Origin: Diplolepis rosae
Lineage: Eukaryota; Arthropoda; Insecta; Hymenoptera; Diplolepididae
NCBI GenBank assembly: GCA_030998225.1
Contig: JAPYXD010000680.1
Location: 16,058,001-16,122,000, forward strand
Reading direction: 5' to 3'
DNA length: 64,000 bases
In this document: positions 12,706 to 23,100 of the stretch, one piece after another
How the letters are laid out: each line of letters begins with the position of its first letter
Position numbering within the stretch: position 1 is the first letter of the stretch
The notes under the pieces: generated by a model
The model's database searches: none
Told to the model about the DNA's origin: nothing
What the model saw: only the letters and a program-made list of their open reading frames with translations
Made by a program: the position numbers and the translations under genes

Positions 12706-13328
12706 ATGAAAGAAAAGAGATATTTTGAAACTTTATCAGGTGAAGTCAGAAAAGGTTACTTGGAAAAGATCATAATAATAAATAATTGTGATCCCTTCAT
12801 GATGAAAACACACGAACTAAGTGATAACTTAGAAGAACTACCTGAAAAATCTACAACGGATTTAGTCAATTATTTAATACTGACGCACATTTTTTACACT
12901 GGCAAGCAGCTGAAAGCCTATAAAAGCTTAGAAGCTTATAAATTTGTAGAAGCAGGATTTGTTCAAGCTCTGAAATTTAAGGAAATCGAGGAATATTACG
13001 TTGTAGTTGGAGATGTAAGTTTTTGTAATAAATTTTATTTAATTAAGTCAATATCGTAGTTTATTTGATCCGCTAAAATTGACACTATAGTGTAATATAT
13101 CATGTAAAAAAATACAAGGCGCATTGAATTTAATCTTGAACACAATGTAGCTTTTAACTTTATTTTGTATAAGTTCTTTAATATATTTTTTAGGTGAAAC
13201 ATTCTCAAAGGATGAATGACTCAAATTTAAAAGTGTGGATAATCATTTTACCAGACGGCTCCATTTCTACCGCACATTGTTCAACTTTGTTCATTCGATT
13301 CATTGAGGGAGATGATCTCGTTGGTTGA
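12706..13328 (+). pseudogene. Fragment resembling SWIM-finger/YqaJ-type THAP-associated protein
   Basis: Exons 12706-13014 and 13194-13328 join in phase 0 with good TTTTCAG/GTAAGT and TTTTTAG borders. The product has an acidic DLVNYLIL segment, then LKAYKSLEAYKFVEAGFVQA, then VKHSQRMND and PDGSISTAHC. From memory this order matches proteins common in arthropod and cnidarian genomes that continue into a SWIM Cys-His finger (CxCMAGLGExCSH) and a YqaJ-like nuclease, often fused to a THAP finger. Here the frame runs to a TGA right after TAHC. The finger is therefore lost, and no nuclease domain follows. It is probably a broken transposon-related gene. The family assignment has not been tested by a search. 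Confidence 0.5.
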
Positions 13329-13648
13329 CATACGCATATTTGGTAATAAAATATCATTCTGCTGGCTGGAATGATTCTTTGACTTATCGTATTCTACGAT
13401 TACATGATCCCATTGAATGTTACCGAAAGGCTGTAAATTGTATAAAAGGATTTACTTAACAGTTTCTGTTTAAGGCAAACGAACCAAATGTGGATCAGAG
13501 GTCTAAATATGAATTACTGTCTTTTATTATAACAATGCAATAATCACTCTATTTTTTCAAAAATACATACATTTATATAGCAAAAATAAACACCGATCCA
13601 CATTCGAACTTGAGATATAAGCTGGTACGTTTGATTCGTTTGTCTTAC

Positions 13649-14287
13649 TTTTACCACAAAATAAATTACGCATCGCGTATCACAAACCCTTCTCTTCAGT
13701 CTTTCCAATCTGTCCAAATCAGATTTCCTTTTTATGGCACAACCAAACTTATAGCCCAAATTCTGACAAGGCACCCAATCAGGATTATTTTCATCCTCAA
13801 GGACTGCCGGGCGACCTAAAACATGTTTATCTTTGACGATTTTAAAACCAGACGACCTAAAAAATGTATAAGCTAGCACGACGTTAATAATTGATAAATT
13901 TTGATAATAAAATATCATTAATAATAATAGCTAATAAAAATTAAAATTATCTTAAAATGGAGTTTCGAGACAAACTTTGTTAACACTATGGTTTTACACA
14001 CTTTTTATAACACGAAACACGTTTTTCAATAAAGCTTCTTCAATAAATGTATTAATAAAAATTAATATGTTACCTGAAATAAAATGCTTTTCACAAATTC
14101 GTCCAAACTTTCTTTCATTTTCCGATAAGTCTCGTTTTATAACCCTCAACCAAGCATTTCTCCTTTTCTCCGAGAGAATTTTAGTTTCCTCCGATCTGTG
14201 GATTATAACGGACGGAATGCGAAAAAATGATAATTTTCCAGTACTGGAAAGACTTGAACAATCTACAATACAGCAGCTAGTAGGCAT
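13649..14287 (-). CDS. THAP-type (C2CH) zinc-finger protein, partial
   Basis: Exon 1 (14287-14074) begins MPTSCCIVDC and ends HFISG. Exon 2 starts at 13815 after TTTTAG and restores GRPAVLEDENNPDWVP. Together they give a full THAP finger: C-x4-C near the N-terminus, the invariant W (AWLRVIKRD), ICEKHF carrying the late Cys and His, and the C-terminal proline box. THAP domains bind DNA in host factors and in P-element/THAP9-type transposases. After a basic stretch (KRKSDLDRLERLKRRV) a possible donor lies at 13649/13648; without it the frame stops near 13544. No downstream exon is recognised on this strand. The gene converges on the SWIM-like fragment and shares the element with it. The finger is convincing, but a working gene is not shown. 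Confidence 0.7.
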
Positions 14288-14681
14288 TTTTTTTAATACT
14301 TAATCACTCAACCATATTATTGCAACGATTTGTCCGAACATGGTTATCGATACATTTTTCAAATCCTTCAAAACAAGCGTTCATCATAACCTACAAATTT
14401 ATGACATTTTATTTTATATTAAAAAATTAAAAGAATGATAAGCGACATGTAGGTACTCAAAATAAGCGGAAATGAATTTTGCACTTGAAAAATATAATTA
14501 TTAATAAATTTATGACTTACTTTTACGCTGGAAAATTTTGTTTCATCAATTTCCCAACGATTCCCATATATTTATTTCGTCCAAGACCAACCTTACCTAC
14601 AGTCTATCCCTACCACATGGCCTGTAACGTGAACTTGGTTATCTCAATCCCGTTGCCTAGTTCGTCTATTACTCCATTCTC

Positions 14682-14760
14682 CGAAAACGAACAGCCAATT
14701 ACAGAAAACCTAGAAGAAGAAAGAAATCTATAGCTTTTTTGTAATTGGCTGTTCGTTTTC
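14682..14760. repeat. Small inverted repeat
   Basis: CGAAAACGAACAGCCAATTA at 14682 is mirrored by TAATTGGCTGTTCGTTTTC ending at 14760, with a 40-bp spacer. It lies directly outside the right arm of the THAP element. Confidence 0.6.
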
Positions 14761-14804
14761 TGCTTTGCACTTTCTGTTATCTTGGGATTTCACCTTTTAC
14801 AATA

Positions 14805-14968
14805 ATGGTGCATTTATACCTGTCTGCCTGACCGGTGCGGATAGAAAATACATAAGAGTAAAGGAGACAGACAGTGTAAAATTGGACAAGAAGAAAACGA
14901 CTGTCTTTTTTGCTCTTATGTATTTGCTGTCCGCACCGGTCAGGCAGACAGAGGTATAAATGCACCAT
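14805..14968. repeat. Foldback MITE
   Basis: ATGGTGCATTTATACC at 14805 is mirrored by GGTATAAATGCACCAT ending at 14968. The arms continue through a GTCTGCCTGACCGGTGCGGA segment and then through CATAAGAG, for 50 bp or more. Open frames on both strands are simply the palindrome read twice. Confidence 0.75.
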
Positions 14969-15230
14969 AAGAGTAAAAGAGACAGTAGTATACTTTTATT
15001 TTATTCGTAGCTTTTTACTCAAAGTGTAAAATAACTCAAATCAATGAAGTACAGGTAGTAATCCTTTGAAGTTTCGCTATTGGTTATAATATCTAATTAT
15101 TTTACATTCCCGATTTTAATTGAGGGTAGACTGTCGGGAACGTATTTCTCATTCGTTAGAAAAACACACAACATAATTAGAAGAAGACAGGACACTCTTT
15201 ACGATCCCGTTTCAATTGTGCTCAGGCTGT

Positions 15231-15395
15231 ACCAGTGATCCCAGAACGTGGGAGCTGGCGGCCCCCACCATAGACCCCACCAGCTCATGGCTTCTTCCTC
15301 GCTCGACTGCCATAGGTTGGTTGAGTGAGGAAGACACAATGAGCTCGAGGCATCTATGGTGGGGGCCGCCAGCTCCCACGTTCTGGGATCACTGG
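15231..15395. repeat. GC-rich foldback MITE
   Basis: The arm starting CCAGTGATCCCAGAACGTGG at 15231 is mirrored to 15395. It covers a GGAGCTGGCGGCCCCCACCA segment with almost no mismatches. The 45-bp arms are unusually GC-rich for this window, which suggests a recent arrival. Confidence 0.75.
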
Positions 15396-16176
15396 GCTGT
15401 ACCGCTGTAGTGGGCTGTAGTCCCATGAACCATGAGGGAGATTAACGGAGTAGTCATTGATCAATAGTGTGATTACATTAGAGTTTGAGAAATTCGACAA
15501 AGTCTTGAGCAGTTACACTATTGGTTAATGAATATTCCACTATTTTACTAATCTTCCTCATGGGCAGAGATGGGTTATGACGCGTCACTTGAGGATTTTT
15601 ACATAAAATACATGGTTCCATAGACGGTAAAATATGTATGTTAAGTGCAGTAAAACCTATCGTAGTCGACACATATGGGAGACAAGTTCGTCTACGATGG
15701 GTACCAATGACTTGCGACAATTGCTAGGGACTTATTACTAGCTGGGTTCAGTGTTGTGGCACAGGTGCCCCTGTGTTCTGCACACGTATACCAGTTTGTA
15801 CATATTTTTTGTGTTTACTTTTGTGCAAGAAGGTGAGTAAAAGTTAGTTTGAAAAATAATCAGTTATTTTTGTTGATAATTTAAAATTTTCATGGATAAA
15901 TTCAGTCGATAAAAAACTATAAGGAATACTTAGTGCTTTTACTGGAAAATGTATAGATGACAGTTGAGGTTATGTTGCACGACTGTGCATACACATTTAA
16001 GATCTTAATAAGTTAAAATATAATTGGTTATGAAAATTCTCTAATTTTTCGAAGTTAAATTGTAATTAAAATTTATAATTCAAATATAATCATTAATTAA
16101 ATCAATATTTCATTTAAAATATCCATTGAAAAAAAAAATTACTAAGACTTTTTACAAAAATATGAGGACCCTCCAA

Positions 16177-16341
16177 AGACGGTGTTTTAGGATGCAGTCT
16201 CATGTCAGCGTTTTTATGCGGCGTAAAGCAGAAAATAATGAGGGAGAAAGAGATACACAGATACATCTTTCTCTTTCTGTCTCATGATTTTCTGCTTTAC
16301 GCCGCGTAAAAACGCCGTCATGGGACTGCACCCTAAGACGG
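16177..16341. repeat. Foldback nested in the Tigger-like element
   Basis: GACGGTGTTTTAGGATGCAG near 16177 pairs with the segment ending at about 16341, and the arms run through TTTTTATGCGGCGTAAAGC into an AGAAAGAG core. A longer bracket also exists: ACAAAAATATGAGGACCCTC at about 16154 pairs with GAGTCCTCATATTTTTGT at about 16698-16717, so this foldback sits in a larger inverted structure. Confidence 0.6.
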
Positions 16342-16585
16342 CCCTGACCATGCACATTTCTCGACCAATAATACTCATGAATAGAGATGTCAGTTTTCAT
16401 GAAATTTATTTTTGTGAAATGAAAACTTGAAACTTTTCAAAATTCTTAAAACCTTTGATGAAAAGTTAAAAATTGTTCACCTTACGTATTTTTTCTATTT
16501 TACAAGCGTGAATTTTAAAATTTGTAACAATCGTTTAGGATTTAAAAAAAAATCAAGTACGCTAAACATACAAAACATTAACAAT

Positions 16586-16640
16586 TATAGTAAAACCTGT
16601 CGTAGCCGACACTCTTAACAGCCAACATCCCACTCTGATG
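16586..16640 (+). repeat. Second Tigger-like terminal fragment
   Basis: TATAGTAAAACCTGTCGTAG at 16586 repeats the end sequence of the surrounding element in a slightly different version. This is a nested or duplicated terminus. The matching opposite end was not found. Confidence 0.45.
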
Positions 16641-16799
16641 CGTCATGTTATTGGTCGACAAATTTGCACAGTTGGGGTCGACTTAAACGCCGTCTGGAGA
16701 GTCCTCATATTTTTGTAAAACATTTTGGAAGTTTCTTTTTTCAATAGACCTTTTTATCCTGAAAGGCGCTGGTGCGCATGTGCCGAAATTTGACGTCAT

Positions 16800-17829
16800 T
16801 TTCGGATTTTTCGTCAAGTTTTGTATAGAAAAACGATATTTACTGTTATAAATTAATATACTAAGCAAATAAAAAAGCATAAATAATAAGAAAACGAAAG
16901 AGGCGAAAATCCACAATAAATTGAAAAAAAATCCGGTGAAAAAACAGTAAAAAGTGCGGTTAAATCGTCAAATAGGTGCGAATGTTTACTACACGTTATA
17001 GTAGAATTTGATAAATATTGTACCTGCGTTACGTACATTCCTTCACTAGTTTTTAAAAATTTACATTAAACTTAAAAAATTACAAAATACATGTTTAAAA
17101 AAGTATATTTTAATTTTTTTGTTAAAGCTACAAAATATTTTTTAATTTTCAGATATTTATTACTACATACTACAGTGAAATACTATGTTGTAGTTACAAA
17201 AATTTTCTTAATATTATTAACTTATTTATTACTGCAGGCTATAGTAAAAGTAAGAAAAAACATGTCAAACATTCAGTTTATTTCATTTTAAAGAGTTACA
17301 AAGATGTTATTTTTAATATTATTGAGGTATTTACTTCTACATAGTATCGTAAAAGGTTGTTTTTATAAATGAATGTCAAAATTTAAAAATGAAAAAGTAC
17401 ATTGAAAAATGTACTGCAATGTGATACTGACGGATATAAAAGTATTGTATGGTAGAAGTTCTGTTTCAAATGTTTATGTTATGGTTATAAAATTAATCGC
17501 ATTCAATAAATTTTTAATATAGTACAAAAATTGAATTGATTATTTTCCAAAATAACTTTAAATATCTTTTCTGCATACAAGACTTGACGAAAAATGCATT
17601 TGTCAACAGCAGTCAACGGGGTCAATCGATGACAGATGTAAACATTCGCACCTATTTCACGATTTAACCGCACTTTTTACTGTTTTTTCACCGGATTTTT
17701 TTTCAATTTGTTGTAGATCTTCGCCTCTTTCGTTCTCTTAATATTTATGCTTTTTTATTTGTTTAGTATATTAATTTATAACAGTAAATATCGTTTTTCT
17801 ATACAAAACCTGACGAAAAATCCGGAAAT
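16800..17829. repeat. Inner palindromic element, 190-bp arms
   Basis: Segments 16800-16990 and 17640-17829 are inverted copies. Matching pieces include TCGGATTTTTCGTCA, AAAAACGATATTTACTG, GAAAGAGGCGAA and GTGCGGTTAAATCGT. The 650-bp centre is AT-rich with no recognisable gene. Confidence 0.65.
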
Positions 17830-18827
17830 TACAATTTAACTTCGAAAAATTGAAAAATTATTTACATTAAAATCTGACAGGTATGTACTTATAATTTAAT
17901 GAATTTAATTGCAAATGATAGATTTTGTAAAGAGATTGAACCGATAGAACTATGGCTGACAATGGTAAACTACTATGAAGGAACAATATTAAATTTATTA
18001 TACTCTGCACAATTTAAAATAAGTCAAACATTCTTTATTGTTTTTACTTTCATTCCACTTTTTCATAAACAATTATATTTGAACTTATGAAGATCTTAAA
18101 TGTGTACGCACCGTATGCACAGTCGTGCAACATAACCTCAACTGTCATCTATACATTTTCCACTAACAGCGCTAAGTATTCCATATATTTTTTAGCTACT
18201 GAATTTATCCATGAAATTATTAAATGATCAACAAAAAGAACTGATTATTTTTCAAATTAAATTTTATTTAACTTTTTGCACTAAAGTATTTAAACAACAC
18301 AAGAAAATACATGCCGTTACACGCATTTTACTAAACACAGGGACACTTGTTGCCACAGTACCGAACGTACCGAACCAAACTAGTAATAAGTCCCTAGCAA
18401 TTATCGCTTGTCATTGGTAACCATCGTAGCCGACATGTCTCCCTTATGTGTCGGTTACGATAGATTTTACTGTATTTAGAAGATTTAGAAGGCTTATGTC
18501 TTACCTATTTAGCCATTGTAACACAATCAAATTTAAAAAATCGTTTAAAAAGAACCAATCTTAGGAGAGAAATGAAAGGAACATTGCGTGATTAGTGGAA
18601 ACAACTTTTCAATATAAATGAAACGTTCCTAGAAATATGGAAAGTTTCACTGAAGTCTTCATTTCATTGAAATGTTTCAGCCTTACGCATCCCTACTCAT
18701 GAATCAGACCAACCTACAAAAGGTGTGAAAGAACCTTAAAAGAGTTTTCAAGGCGCCATTAAATTTTCGGCTGCTAGTCTTTGGAGTTTTTGTTATTATT
18801 GTCAATAAATTGGGTAGTTTTTAAACA

Positions 18828-19834
18828 ATGCTACTATCTCGAGGCTCGCGATTATTAAAAACAGTAGCAGAAGGTGCAGTAAAACGAAACACAACACCTA
18901 ATAAACAACAAATAAGAAATAGTTGGCATGGAACGTAAGTAAAACAAAATTACGTAATTATTGATAAAATTATAAGGTTAGGTCTAGACGATATATATTT
19001 GCCAGAAGCACAATTTTTTAAAATATAATTTCATTAAATTTCTTTTCATAATATAACAACACTAATATGCAGGCTTAATGTTTATTGATTAAATAACATT
19101 TATAAGTATTTTATTTTTAGTAACAATTTACAAACAATTAAAATTTGTGACAAGCAATTTTAGAAACCAAATAACGATCCTATCTTACCTAAAACAATGA
19201 TTACAATATTTTGTTTGCTAATGCGAGTAAATAATTCTTAGAAAACAATATTTAAAAGCTGGTACTGGAAAATCATATTGTTGTTTCTGTAGGAACAAAA
19301 TATATTCTTACATTTATCAGTCAAGTTTTCGACAAAAATGGGTGCGAGAGTTTTAAAATATTTAATATATATTAAGTCACCTTAAGTTTTTCGTATTAAG
19401 TATTTGAATATAAATACTCATTTCGTTAATTTACTCTATTTCACTGAAACTAATACCTAAAGGAAATGTTATTTGAGAGAAACTAAACATTCTGCCTGTA
19501 AAAATAACAAAACTTGTTTACAGATGGAACTATCGGGAACCAGGAAAACCTATTAGAGCTGCGTTTATAGCGTCCGAAGTTTTAGGTGGATTTGCAATTT
19601 GGTGGATTCTCTGGCACTGTTACCACGATTGGCACCACTTAGTGGTACTTATAATATTATTCTCGCGATACTTTATTAATATTTCCACGAACAGTTCAAT
19701 TGATTCTTGAACCTTCATGAGTATAGTTTAGATGAGTAAAATTAAAATTTTTCTTCTAGGGTTTCGATCTTCCTGAGCCAGAAATGTGGACAGACGCTGA
19801 ACTGGGAATTCCACCAGATGATGCTGATTGTTAA
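18828..19834 (+). CDS. NDUFB2: NADH dehydrogenase [ubiquinone] 1 beta subcomplex subunit 2
   Basis: Exons 18828-18934, 19524-19644 and 19760-19834 join through GT-AG introns into 100 codons with a clean stop. The C-terminal half carries the family hallmark: one membrane segment rich in Trp/His (FAIWWILWHCYHDW) followed by LPEPEMWTDAELGIPPDD, which closely matches the conserved tail of NDUFB2 (B8/AGGG). It is an accessory subunit of the membrane arm of mitochondrial complex I, in the inner membrane. The basic, acid-poor N-terminus (MLLSRGSRLLKTVAEGAVKR) looks like a mitochondrial presequence. The ATG at 18828 is the first in the exon. An AATAAA lies at 19945-19950. The gene converges on the first ALDH gene, whose stop codon lies only about 345 bp away. 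Confidence 0.93.
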
Positions 19835-19944
19835 TTGAATTATCAAAAAGCGTAGATAATCGACATTTTTGCATAAGTAAGCTAGTTCTGTAATTAATGT
19901 ATCATTTTTTTTTGCAGTAACGCAAATCAAGTTTTTACTTAGTA

Positions 19945-19950
19945 AATAAA
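19945..19950 (+). promoter_or_regulatory. Poly(A) signal of NDUFB2
   Basis: AATAAA lies about 110 bp after the stop codon; another follows at about 19986. Confidence 0.6.
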
Positions 19951-20100
19951 TGACAGATACCATGTTGCTGTAAAAAATAATTTTCAATAAATTTATTGGA
20001 AACTAAATTATGGTTACAAAATAGACAAAAAATACTATTTAAATTAACTTCAAATAAAATCCTTAAGTATTATTATTTTTATAATCGAATCTTATCAATC

Positions 20101-20106
20101 TTTATT
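20101..20106 (-). promoter_or_regulatory. Poly(A) signal of the first ALDH gene
   Basis: AATAAA on the minus strand, 74 bp beyond the stop codon. It lies close to the convergent NDUFB2 3' end. Confidence 0.6.
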
Positions 20107-20179
20107 ATCAAAAAATGTGAAAATATAATTTTATGGAACATTCTCGGTAACATGCATATAATTCTTTTCGATGCATTAT

Positions 20180-23100
20180 TTAAGGAAGCTTAATACTAAT
20201 TGTCTTGACTTCAAGATACTCTTTCAGGCCATCTTCTCCTCTAAAAATAAAGAAACATATATTATCAAATCAATTCAAAAATAAAGTATTAAATAATGGT
20301 TTTTCGAATACCCACAGTTCACGACCTATTCCTGATAATTTGTAGCCTCCGAAAGGAGTCTGGGACGTTATAGCATCGTAGCAATTTACCCTATTGTTTA
20401 AAATAATTCCATGATTATAGTGAAATTTGAAATTAAATTCAATACTCTGCTTGTCCAAGATTGTCTACTCTCACGCCATAAAATGCGTATACCAATGTCT
20501 CTACCAAGTGGGTAATACAACAATTTTTGAAAATATTCGTCAAGCAGAGGGTTAATTAGTAGGGAAAATTGATAATTACCAAACACTTCCTGCCTCGACA
20601 GCTTGAGCGAACTCTAAAGCTTTGTTTATATCCTTCGTCATTATTCCCGCAGCAAGCCCATATTTTGTGTTATTTGCTCGCTCAATTACTTCTGCTAATG
20701 TATCAAACTTTAAAATACTCTGTACGGGTCCAAAAATTTCTTCTTTGGCGATTCTCATGTCGTCTTTGACATTTGAAAACACTGTAGGCTAAAAAATTAA
20801 TTTATATTTAATAAGGAAAAAGTCAATGATTAGTTTTATAATTAATAAAGAAAAAAATTATTTTATCTTATAGATATAAAGTAAAAGAGTTGGAACTTAT
20901 TGAAATAAAACCTCTATAAAGAATCCCACGTTGCCGATACGATTTCCACCAGTTTCGAGTTTTGCATTGGTTTCTTTACCAGATTTAATCAGCCCCATAA
21001 CTTTTTCGAACATCTCTTTGTCAATCTGAGGTCCTTGGTCAACATTAGATTCGAAGGGATTCCCAACTTTTCTTTTCTCAGCCAGCTGCTTAGCTCGGTT
21101 AACAAATTCATCGTAGATCTTTGATTGAACGAAAGTACGAGATCCTGCGCAGCAACTTTGACCGTGATTGTCAAAAATCGCATTGTAAGCAATATTTGCT
21201 GCTTTCTCGACTATAGTGAAATTGATAATAAGTAATATCTTTTCTGCTGTCAAAAGTATTCAAAATTACTAGAGATTATAGACTCAATTTAGAACATACC
21301 ATCCGCATCATCAAGAATTACAAGAGGACTTTTTCCTCCAAGTTCTAGACTGACTCGTTTCAAGTTACTTTTTGCAGCAGCAGCCATAATTATGTGCCCC
21401 ACCTTGAGAAAACCAATAACCTAATTATTTTAATTAAAAGTTACGTTTACAAAAAACCTATAATCTAGAAAGTGAGTAACAATACTCATAAGAATTTTTT
21501 ATTCGTGATAAAATATAAATAGAATTCTGGTTTTGTATAAATTAATTTTGCTGAAAGTTTATAGAGTGAAATTAGAATGATTCGCACCTCTGTGGATCCA
21601 GTAAAGGCAACTTTATTCACTTCAGGATGTTCAGCAATAGCTGCACCAGCTGTTGGACCAAAACCAGGAATAACATTTAATACTCCAGGTGGAAATCCAC
21701 TTTCTTTTACAAGGGATGCTAAATAAAGAGCGCTGAGAGGTGTTTGCTCTGCTGGTTTAAGAATTAAAGTGCAACCAGCAGCTAAAGCTGGACCCAATTT
21801 CCAGGATGCCATAGAAATTGGATAATTCCACGGAATTATTTGTCCTACAACCCCAACTGGTTCCTCTCTCGTCAAAGCAAAGTTATTACCATCTAAATAA
21901 ATGAAAATAATGTCTAAAATGTCATAATATAATTCCTCAAATTAAATTGATCAGGTTGAAATGCACTTTGGTACACATTATCGAAGCCCAAAAAGAAAGG
22001 ATGAGTTTGTTAGCCAGACTTATCTGACAAAAATTTTAAAAATAAGATCATTTTCAAATTAATTTAAAACTATTTTTTCCAAAATTCAGACTTTCAATCT
22101 TGGATCTTGATAGCACTCCTATAGCCCTATAAATCAGATCTATGGAATTTTTTGACTCTGCATAAGTTATCAGATACAAAATTTGAAAGATATTAAAAAA
22201 TCAAGAAGCAAATTCTAAATTCTAACAAAACTATGAGATAGTAAAAAAGGTAGAAAACAAAGTTATTTATTTTAAAATATATGCAAATTTTTATTTTGAA
22301 CATTTTTCTTACGACGTATATTTTTTTTTGTAATTAGAAAAAAAATTGTTTATAACTAAAATACACGCGTTGCAAAATAATGTTGATAGAAAAAGTTGTT
22401 CTGAACAAATTCTACAAATTTGCTCTTGAAAAGTTTTTAATAGAAAACATAGTTGTAGTGTTATTAATTGTTTAAACACGATATCTTTTAACATCTAAAA
22501 AGTCGAAGTAACTTTGAGAAAATTAAATTCACACAAACAATATTGTAAAATATACTATAGTCACAGTATCGAATTATAAGAAATGAACTTGAATGTCATC
22601 GAAGAACACATCTTACCAACAGGTATTGTTTTTCCATGGATTTTATCACACCATCCAGCATAATATCGAATCGTATCCACACTAGATCTTACATCTGCCA
22701 ATGCACTCTTAAATGTTTTTCCGGAGTCTAAAGTCTCAATGTTGGCTATATAAACTTGGTCCCGTTCAATAAGATCTGCGAGCTGGAATTACAATTTCAC
22801 AATCAATTTTTATAAAAATATTGTACGACTTCTACTTTCGGATTTTTAAACTTATATATTCAGATATTTTTCGTTCAGACCTATATATACCAATAGTTAC
22901 AACTTATTTATATTACGAAGCCACCACTTTCCATTACCTGGAATTTCCATTTGTAAATATTTGAAAATAATTTTTAGCAAACTCGTTACTTCGTACAACA
23001 CTAGTAAGTACCTTGTTCATAAGTTTTCCTCGAGCAGATGCATTCATTTTTCGCCATTCCGATCCCCTTGCAAATGCTTTTCTAGCAGCAGAAACAGCAA

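Larger units (their letters stand above)
12358..14648. mobile_element. Element with 300-bp inverted repeats holding two convergent gene fragments
   Basis: Positions 12358-12655 and 14350-14648 are inverted copies. They are almost identical over the outer 240 bp and more diverged toward the inside; the end is ATTGAGATAACC. Both arms read inward. The left arm leads into a plus-strand SWIM/YqaJ-like coding fragment, and the right arm leads into a minus-strand THAP-domain gene. The inner, diverged parts of both arms keep a similar short open stretch (GFEECVEN against GFEKCIDN), which suggests both arms once carried the same first coding exon. No target duplication is visible at the ends. I infer a THAP-type DNA transposon or an inverted duplication of one. 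Confidence 0.65.
15648..18472. mobile_element. Palindromic Tigger-like element with nested insertions
   Basis: The left end CAGTAAAACC (15648) and the right end GGTTACG...TTTTACTG (18472) head inverted arms of about 380 bp (15648-16030 and about 18095-18472). The arms match through TAGTCGACA, CTAGGGACTTATTACTAG and GACAGTTGAGGTTATG segments. CAGTnnAACC ends and a TA following the right end fit pogo/Tigger transposons; the expected left TA reads TG. No transposase is visible. The interior holds at least three more inverted structures. The open frames inside are AT-rich chance frames. Confidence 0.65.

Noticed and set aside
14765..15426. Mirror-image frames on both strands
   Set aside because: They are the two arms of foldback MITEs read in both directions.
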